A stretch of 6,199 bases of DNA, taken from positions 1 to 6,199 of the forward strand of contig JAHKLP010000044.1 of NCBI GenBank assembly GCA_020855015.1. The letters are read 5' to 3'. Positions 1 to 6,199 of this stretch are shown here, one piece after another; position 1 is the first letter of the stretch; every line of letters starts with the position of its first letter. The notes beneath the pieces were generated by a model. It saw only the letters and a list, made by a program, of their open reading frames with translations, was not told the DNA's origin and ran no database searches. The position numbers and the translations under genes were made by a program. Origin of the DNA: Methanobacterium sp. (GTDB taxonomy: Archaea > Methanobacteriota > Methanobacteria > Methanobacteriales > Methanobacteriaceae).

Positions 1-296
<296 letters not shown>

Positions 297-719
297 ATGG
301 ATATAAATGATCCCATAAAAACCACTGTAGAAGAAATTCGGAAAGTCCTAAACATAGAAAATGTGATTGGTGAAGTCATAGAAAGTGAAGATAAAGTCAT
401 GATACCAGTCACCAGAATGGGAATGGCATTTGGAGCAGGTATGGGTGAAGGAAAAGGACCCGATGCCCAGGGAGGTTCTGGTGCAGGTGCTGGTGGAGGT
501 GCAGGTATTGAGCCAGTGGCAATAGTAGTGGTTTTTAAAGGCCAGACTGGACCTGAAGGGGTTAAAGTAATGTCCTTAAAATCAGCAGACCCCCTTTCAA
601 GAGCTATAGGGGAAGCTGGTTCAGCTATTGTTGACGTTATGTCCGAGGCTGGAAAAATGGGAAAAGGTAAAAAAGGTAAAAAAACCGACCAAACCTCTGA
701 AGAACCAGCAGCTGAATAA
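297..719 (+). CDS. GerW/YtfJ-family protein
   Basis: The 140-residue product matches the Spore_YtfJ (GerW) family. Residues 17-45 carry the typical core, with an ENVIGEV segment followed by IPVTRMGMAFGAG. A glycine-rich stretch follows at about 46-70, and then the second strand pair GIEPVAIVVV (70-79). The tail (about 118-140) is lysine-rich, then acidic, and looks disordered. There is no signal peptide or membrane segment, so it should be cytoplasmic. In Bacillus subtilis YtfJ/GerW is linked to spore germination, but homologues are common in non-sporulating archaea, where the role is unknown to me. The ATG at 297 is supported by GGGGTGA six bases upstream. The gene probably forms an operon with the DUF2953 gene 53 nt downstream. 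Family assignment is strong; function in this organism is not known. Confidence 0.9.
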   Translation: MDINDPIKTTVEEIRKVLNIENVIGEVIESEDKVMIPVTRMGMAFGAGMGEGKGPDAQGGSGAGAGGGAGIEPVAIVVVFKGQTGPEGVKVMSLKSADPLSRAIGEAGSAIVDVMSEAGKMGKGKKGKKTDQTSEEPAAE

Positions 720-772
720 AAAAAAGTAACTCAATAACTTTTTAAATAAATTAACCTGAGAGCGGGTTAGAT

Positions 773-1384
<612 letters not shown>

Positions 1385-1426
1385 TGTTCACCTTTGGTAG
1401 ATATTTGGGTGATATCAAAATAACAA

Positions 1427-1642
1427 ATGTTGAACCAGGAAATAAAAGTTGGGAAACCATTTAAGATTGATGAAAGGATTTTTTATCCATTAGTTAAAGT
1501 TTTACAGTACAAACATCGTCAAATGGAATATTCTTCGCTAACTCCAATGGCTCTGGTTGTATTTGAGAAAGATATGAAGTATCTACTTCCCTTTGAGGAG
1601 ATTGAATGTCCTGAAGAATTACTTAATATGGTCGATCCGTAG
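1427..1642 (+). CDS. 71-aa minimal GerW-like protein
   Basis: I do not recognise a named family, but the pattern resembles the GerW-like protein encoded at 297-719. KVGKPFKI (7-14) matches the VIGEV segment, FYPLVKV (19-25) matches MIPVTRM, and TPMALVVF (39-46) matches EPVAIVVV. The glycine-rich stretch between these strands is replaced by about 13 ordinary residues. The C-terminus (47-71) is acidic. There is no signal peptide or membrane helix. An in-frame TAA at 1421-1423 rules out an upstream start, so ATG 1427 (or TTG 1430) is used. The candidate ribosome binding site GGGTGAT at 1407-1413 is rather far, 13 nt away. It follows the DUF2953 gene by 42 nt on the same strand and precedes a T-run, so it is probably the last gene of the operon. 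That it is a gene is likely; the GerW relationship is inference from hand alignment. Confidence 0.72.
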   Translation: MLNQEIKVGKPFKIDERIFYPLVKVLQYKHRQMEYSSLTPMALVVFEKDMKYLLPFEEIECPEELLNMVDP

Positions 1643-1643
1643 A

Positions 1644-1654
1644 TTTTTTCTTTT
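1644..1654 (+). terminator. T-run terminator after the GerW/DUF2953 operon
   Basis: A TTTTTTCTTTT run begins one base after the TAG stop of the 71-aa gene. Archaeal RNA polymerase typically terminates at such U-runs without a stem, and no hairpin is visible here. Confidence 0.55.
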
Positions 1655-1685
1655 AATATCATTTGAAACACTAAAGTATTCCTTA

Positions 1686-1699
1686 AAAAAATATTTATG
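1686..1699 (+). promoter_or_regulatory. TATA/BRE promoter of the sensor kinase gene
   Basis: AAAAAATATTTATG resembles a methanogen BRE plus TATA box. The centre is near 1695, giving an expected start near 1720 and a leader of about 35 nt that contains the ribosome binding site. The assignment is by eye only. Confidence 0.45.
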
Positions 1700-1743
1700 C
1701 TTCTTTTAATAGAAAAATAAAAAGATATCTTACCTTTATGATA

Positions 1744-1749
1744 GGGGTG
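1744..1749 (+). promoter_or_regulatory. ribosome binding site fixing the TTG start of the kinase
   Basis: GGGGTG lies five bases before TTG 1755. The ATG at 1738 and the GTG at 1747 are out of frame, and so is the ATG at 1771. The Shine-Dalgarno match therefore points to the TTG as the start codon. Confidence 0.7.
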
Positions 1750-1754
1750 TTGAT

Positions 1755-4235
1755 TTGGAGTTAGGATCGAATGAATCAAGAGTAAAATATGAAACTTTTC
1801 TGGTTCTTACATTGATAATCCTAGCATGTGTTCTTCTTTATTATTTTCATTTCGTTTTAAAAACAGGAATAATAGTTACTCATTTTTTTTATATTCCAAT
1901 AGTCCTTGCAGCAGTATGGTGGAAAAGGAAAGGTTTATGGGTTCCATTTTTCCTGGCAGGAATGTTATTTTTATCTGACTGGATAAATCCAATTAGAACA
2001 GCTCCATGGATTGAGGACTTTTTCAGGGTAATGGTATTTGTTTCTGTAAGTATTATAACGGTTTTTCTGAGTGAAAGGATTGAAAAATCAAGGATACTCC
2101 TCCAAATCAGTGAAGACAAGTTTCGTACTGTTGTTGAATCAGCTATTGAGGGGATTATTACTACTGATATAACTGGAGAAGTAGTGTTTGTAAATAAAAG
2201 CTTCCTGAATATTTTTGGATATTCAAAGGATGAAATCATGGGACAATCCTTAAAAAAAATCATGCCTCCCCGATACAGTGAAAAACATGATAAAATGTTT
2301 GCCCAATTCATAGAAAGTTCTAAGAATAGCCATCTTGAAAAAACATTTGAATTTACTGGCATCAGAAAGGATGGAACTGAATTTCCCTTTGAAATGTCTT
2401 TAACCATGTGGGAAGTTAATGATGAACAATTCATCACCTCAATTTTACGAGATATCACTAATCGTAAAGAGGCAGAAAAGACACAAGCCATACTTTCAGC
2501 CATAGTTGAACATTCAGAAGAAGCTATAATAGGTAAAGACTTGGAAGGCAATATAATAAGCTGGAATGCGGGGGCTGAAAAAGTTTATGGATACAAATCC
2601 GATGAAATTTTAGGTAAATCAGTGTCTATTCTGTTCCTACCAGGTTCTGATGAATTAAGACAGATTTTAGAGACAATTCGTAGGGGAGATGTCATTGGTC
2701 ACTACGAAACAAAACGTGTCACTAAACAGGGAACGACAATTGACGTTTCATTAGTTATTTCTCCAATAAAGGATGTTGATGGTAAAATTATCGGAGCATC
2801 GTCCATAGCCCGAGATATTACTTATGAAAAGATGGCAGAAAAGGCATTAGCAAAAAGTGAGGCACAACTGAGTTTATTAACTGCCAACATGGCTGATATC
2901 GTCTCTCAATCCAGTGTGGAAGGTGCTTATATCTATGTAAGTCCATCAGTTAAATCAGTTTTAGGGTACGAACCCCTGGAAATGATTGGAAAGTCCATGT
3001 TTGATTTCATACACCCTGATGATGTTGAATATGTATCATCAATGATGCAAAATGCTGTTAGTACATGTGTCACCAAATCCGCCCAGTATCGTTATAAAAA
3101 TGCTGATGGAAGTTATATATGGATAGAAACTTTAGGAACACCCCTTCTAGGAAAAGAAGGAGAAATAATTGGATATGTATGTAATAGTCGTGATATAACC
3201 CAACAGAAAAGAATGGAAGATGCTTTACGTGAAAGTGAGGAGAAATACAGATCCATCATTGAATCAGCCAGTGACTTTATCGGAATAATGGATTATAATG
3301 GTGTTGTCCTCTTGGTTAATGAAGTAGGAGCAAAACGTTTCAATAAGGAACCCACTGAAATTTTGGGCAGATCATTAAGAGATTTTTTCCCGGACAGTGG
3401 TGATAAGCAAGTGGAATTAATAAGAAAGGTTTATAATACAGGGGAAGGTCTGGAAATAGAATTACCAATACATTTCCATGGGGATGAATTCTGGTATAGT
3501 ATAAGCATACAACCACTTTTCGGTTCTCTAAACAAAGTTCAGAATGTACAGGTAATAGCAAGGGATATAACTGAAATTAAAGAAACTCAGATTAAACTGG
3601 AACAGGCCCTTAAAGATAAGGACATGTTAATGAAAGAAATATACCATCGAGTTAAGAACAATTTAATGGTTATTTCCAGCCTACTAAATCTTCAGTCACG
3701 TTATATCAAAGATGAAGAAGCCAAGGGCATATTCAAAGAAAGCCAGAATAGAGCTCATTCCATGGCCATCATCCACGAACGCCTCTACCGATCATCAGAT
3801 CTTAAAAGGATTAATTTTGGAGATTACATACGCACCCTGGCCAATGATCTATACCAGACTTACGTACCAGATCCTGCAAGGGTAGATCTACAGGTCAATG
3901 TAGATGAAATCATGATGGACATTAACACTTCCATACCCCTTGGACTCATAATTAACGAATTACTATCCAACAGTATGAAACACGGCTTCCCTGGCGATAC
4001 TGAAGGCGAAATAATAATTGATTTCCATAAGGTTGACAATGATTTCGTTCTTCAGGTCAGAGATACTGGAATAGGAATCCCCGAAGATATGGATATATAC
4101 AATACTGGAAGCCTGGGTATGCAACTGGTCACCAGCCTCACCCAACAGATCAGTGGAGAACTTGAATTAAAAAGAAGTCCTGATACTTGCTTCCGCATAA
4201 CCTTCCCTGAAGAGGAATATGGTGAGTCTAAGTAA
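1755..4235 (+). CDS. multi-PAS membrane sensor histidine kinase (HisKA_2 type)
   Basis: The 826-residue protein starts with a membrane region of four predicted helices (about 13-33, 37-56, 61-78 and 87-106). Four PAS/PAC modules follow, at roughly 120-240, 245-361, 368-487 and 497-610. Each ends in the typical RDIT motif. The kinase core begins at about 613 with the HisKA_2-type H-box EIYHRVKNNL, with phospho-acceptor His631. The HATPase domain has the N-box NELLSNSMKHGF (734-745; key Asn739), the G1 box DTGIGIPED and a G2-like SLGMQL. All catalytic motifs are intact, so the kinase should be active. It would autophosphorylate on His631 and pass phosphate to a response regulator, but none lies in this window, so it looks like an orphan. 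The signal is unknown: no periplasmic sensor domain is present, so sensing is by the membrane helices or the PAS domains. The start is TTG with a good ribosome binding site. Confidence 0.93.
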   Translation: MELGSNESRVKYETFLVLTLIILACVLLYYFHFVLKTGIIVTHFFYIPIVLAAVWWKRKGLWVPFFLAGMLFLSDWINPIRTAPWIEDFFRVMVFVSVSIITVFLSERIEKSRILLQISEDKFRTVVESAIEGIITTDITGEVVFVNKSFLNIFGYSKDEIMGQSLKKIMPPRYSEKHDKMFAQFIESSKNSHLEKTFEFTGIRKDGTEFPFEMSLTMWEVNDEQFITSILRDITNRKEAEKTQAILSAIVEHSEEAIIGKDLEGNIISWNAGAEKVYGYKSDEILGKSVSILFLPGSDELRQILETIRRGDVIGHYETKRVTKQGTTIDVSLVISPIKDVDGKIIGASSIARDITYEKMAEKALAKSEAQLSLLTANMADIVSQSSVEGAYIYVSPSVKSVLGYEPLEMIGKSMFDFIHPDDVEYVSSMMQNAVSTCVTKSAQYRYKNADGSYIWIETLGTPLLGKEGEIIGYVCNSRDITQQKRMEDALRESEEKYRSIIESASDFIGIMDYNGVVLLVNEVGAKRFNKEPTEILGRSLRDFFPDSGDKQVELIRKVYNTGEGLEIELPIHFHGDEFWYSISIQPLFGSLNKVQNVQVIARDITEIKETQIKLEQALKDKDMLMKEIYHRVKNNLMVISSLLNLQSRYIKDEEAKGIFKESQNRAHSMAIIHERLYRSSDLKRINFGDYIRTLANDLYQTYVPDPARVDLQVNVDEIMMDINTSIPLGLIINELLSNSMKHGFPGDTEGEIIIDFHKVDNDFVLQVRDTGIGIPEDMDIYNTGSLGMQLVTSLTQQISGELELKRSPDTCFRITFPEEEYGESK

Positions 4236-4258
4236 AAATTCAATTCATTTTAACCAAT

Positions 4259-4273
4259 AAAAAAAAAGAAAAA
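4259..4273 (-). terminator. T-run terminator of the rubrerythrin gene
   Basis: On the minus strand, a run of five T, one C and nine T lies 12 nt past the rubrerythrin stop codon. It sits in the 50-bp gap between the convergent kinase and rubrerythrin genes. I see no comparable T-run on the plus strand for the kinase transcript. Confidence 0.6.
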
Positions 4274-4285
4274 TAATTAATCTTT

Positions 4286-4777
4286 TTAGTCTATTTTCAT
4301 GAATTCCGATTTGGGAGCTCCGCAGATAGGGCAGACATCCGGTGCTTCATTTTCTACAGTGTTTCCACAGTGACCGCATACAAAGTAATCCACTTCTGCA
4401 TTGTTTCCCAAGGCTTTCAGGGCTTGGGTGTATAGTTCTGCGTGGATTTCTTCCACCTGATTGGCCACATCAAAAGTCCAAACCGCTTTTTCATTGCCTT
4501 CACTTTTCGCTTCCTTAATAAACTCCGGATACATGGCCTCGAACTCATCTTCCTCCCCGGAAATAGCGGTCTTTAAATTATCAGCAGTGCTACCTATTCC
4601 ATCCATCACCATTAAATGATTGTGGGCGTGGACCGTTTCAGCCTCAGCAGCGGCTCGGAAGAGTTTAGCCACCTGTTTATATCCTTCCTCATCAGCTTTC
4701 CTAGCAAAAGCCAGATATTTACGGTTAGCCTGAGATTCACCTGCAAATGCTTCTTTTAAATTATCCATAGTGCTCAT
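4286..4777 (-). CDS. rubrerythrin
   Basis: The 163-residue protein joins a ferritin-like diiron domain (about 1-125) to a C-terminal rubredoxin domain (about 129-163). Likely diiron ligands are Glu14 (in FAGESQAN), Glu47 and His50 (ETVH), Glu75 and Glu78 (GEEDEFEAMYP), and Glu109 and His112 (EEIH). The rubredoxin iron site is C134-x2-C137 and C149-x2-C152. All known ligands appear to be present. Rubrerythrins reduce hydrogen peroxide to water in the cytoplasm of anaerobes, taking electrons from rubredoxin or a flavoprotein. The start ATG at 4777 has a strong ribosome binding site, GGTGGAGGT (4795-4787), at 9 nt spacing. The gene stands alone with its own terminator and appears to have its own promoter, upstream of which are TTCG repeats. 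The family is certain; the electron donor is not in the window. Confidence 0.96.
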   Translation of the reverse strand: MSTMDNLKEAFAGESQANRKYLAFARKADEEGYKQVAKLFRAAAEAETVHAHNHLMVMDGIGSTADNLKTAISGEEDEFEAMYPEFIKEAKSEGNEKAVWTFDVANQVEEIHAELYTQALKALGNNAEVDYFVCGHCGNTVENEAPDVCPICGAPKSEFMKID

Positions 4778-4814
4778 AATTATTCTACCTCCACCTTTAT
4801 TTGATTATAATAAA

Positions 4815-4829
4815 TTTATAATTTTTTCG
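4815..4829 (-). promoter_or_regulatory. proximal promoter of rubrerythrin (BRE + TATA)
   Basis: The minus strand reads CGAAAAAATTATAAA, a methanogen-like BRE (CGAAAAAA) followed by a TATA-like box. Transcription would begin about 25 nt downstream, near the ribosome binding site, giving a leader under 20 nt. A second, stronger-looking box, TTTATATA (4874-4867), lies upstream and would give a leader of about 65-70 nt. Either or both could be used. Confidence 0.5.
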
Positions 4830-4838
4830 ATATTAATT

Positions 4839-4868
4839 ATTTCGTTAAATAGAAAGAGTATTTCGTTA
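4839..4868. repeat. 9-bp direct repeat upstream of rubrerythrin (possible operator)
   Basis: ATTTCGTTA occurs at 4839-4847 and again at 4860-4868. The start-to-start spacing is 21 bp, about two helical turns. A third TTCG is at 4826-4829 inside the proximal BRE. The two repeats lie between, and partly over, the two candidate TATA boxes. This is consistent with a protein-binding site, but that is inference. Confidence 0.45.
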
Positions 4869-5029
4869 TATAAAAACGGTCAGACTTTTTGTTCAAATAT
4901 TCACCCTCAAAATATCATTTATCTTATTAAAATAGTGGGATGTATAAAGGGTATTTAGAATCATTATATACAATGAGTCTATACGAGATCACACCTAATT
5001 ATGGGTGGGTAAAAAGAGAACATCATCCT

Positions 5030-5060
5030 AAAAAATAAGAAAAAGAAGAAATAAAATAAT
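5030..5060 (-). terminator. T-rich terminator of the histone gene
   Basis: Directly after the histone stop codon, the minus strand carries repeated T-runs of four to six bases interrupted by A and C, as is usual for archaeal U-tract termination. No stem is seen. Confidence 0.6.
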
Positions 5061-5280
<220 letters not shown>

Positions 5281-5291
5281 AATTTAGCTAG

Positions 5292-5325
<34 letters not shown>

Positions 5326-5336
5326 ACATGATTAGC

Positions 5337-5352
5337 CATGGTAATTACCATG
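5337..5352. repeat. 16-bp perfect palindrome between histone and cofH
   Basis: CATGGTAATTACCATG is identical to its reverse complement. It lies upstream of both divergent promoters, about 28 bp from the histone TATA box and about 36 bp from the cofH TATA-like box. This is a plausible position for a regulator site; the regulator is unknown. Confidence 0.5.
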
Positions 5353-5360
5353 CACACATG

Positions 5361-5403
<43 letters not shown>

Positions 5404-5420
5404 GTCCAATAGGAATTCCC

Positions 5421-6199
<779 letters not shown>

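Larger units (their letters stand above)
4778..5060. other. 283-bp intergenic region, rubrerythrin / histone
   Basis: Both flanking genes are on the minus strand. From right to left the gap holds T-rich histone terminator sequence (about 5060-5030), a weak dyad CACC/GGTG at 4992-5007, a possible 32-codon reading frame on the plus strand (4940-5035 plus stop), a dyad TCATT/AATGA at 4961-4976, and then the rubrerythrin promoter region. No RNA gene is recognisable. Confidence 0.5.

Noticed and set aside
1889..2551. Long open frame of 220 codons on the minus strand inside the kinase gene
   Set aside because: It is antisense to well-conserved PAS coding sequence, has no recognisable domain and appears to be a shadow of codon bias.
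3577..4235. Kinase core part looks richer in GC than the N-terminal part (25 of 60 at 3781-3840 against 18 of 60 at 1861-1920), suggesting domain fusion by transfer
   Set aside because: The N-terminal sample lies in the membrane region, where Phe/Ile/Leu codons force low GC. The difference does not need a recent fusion.
4770..4958. 62-codon plus-strand frame overlapping the rubrerythrin start
   Set aside because: It runs through the rubrerythrin ribosome binding site and promoters, has no ribosome binding site, and encodes an AT-driven Ile/Asn/Lys-rich sequence.
4992..5007. CACC/GGTG dyad downstream of the histone as a hairpin terminator
   Set aside because: The stem is only four pairs around an eight-base loop and is not followed by a T-run in the right place. 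The adjacent T-rich tract explains termination better.

Overview
This window most probably comes from a methanogenic archaeon of the order Methanobacteriales, perhaps a mesophilic Methanobacterium-like organism. The evidence is a 68-residue archaeal histone of the HMf type, a CofH enzyme for coenzyme F420, archaeal BRE/TATA-like promoters, GGAGGTGA-type ribosome binding sites, tRNAs without an encoded CCA, T-run terminators and AT-rich DNA. The genus is inference.

Layout. Positions 1-135, minus strand, hold tRNA-Val(GAC) followed after only 3 nt by tRNA-Phe(GAA), which is cut by the window edge. Positions 297-1642, plus strand, are a probable three-gene operon: a GerW/YtfJ-family protein, a membrane-anchored DUF2953 (YtfI-like) protein, and a 71-residue protein that looks like a stripped-down GerW domain. 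The first two families are best known from endospore formers, although this organism does not sporulate. Positions 1755-4235, plus strand, encode an 826-residue membrane sensor histidine kinase with four PAS domains and a HisKA_2/HATPase core; no response regulator is in the window. Convergent to it at 4286-4777 is a rubrerythrin with complete diiron and rubredoxin ligands. After a 283-bp AT-rich gap comes the histone (5061-5267, minus). The histone is divergent from cofH (5421 to the right edge, plus), and their shared upstream region is rich in dyad symmetries.

Function. Most of the window is housekeeping: translation (tRNAs), chromatin (histone), cofactor F420 synthesis (cofH) and peroxide defence (rubrerythrin). 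The accessory or poorly understood parts are the GerW/DUF2953/mini-GerW cluster and the orphan sensor kinase. The items I would look at first are the minimal GerW-like gene, the spaced TTCG repeats upstream of rubrerythrin, and the 16-bp perfect palindrome between histone and cofH. I see no CRISPR array, insertion sequence, phage gene or defence system.
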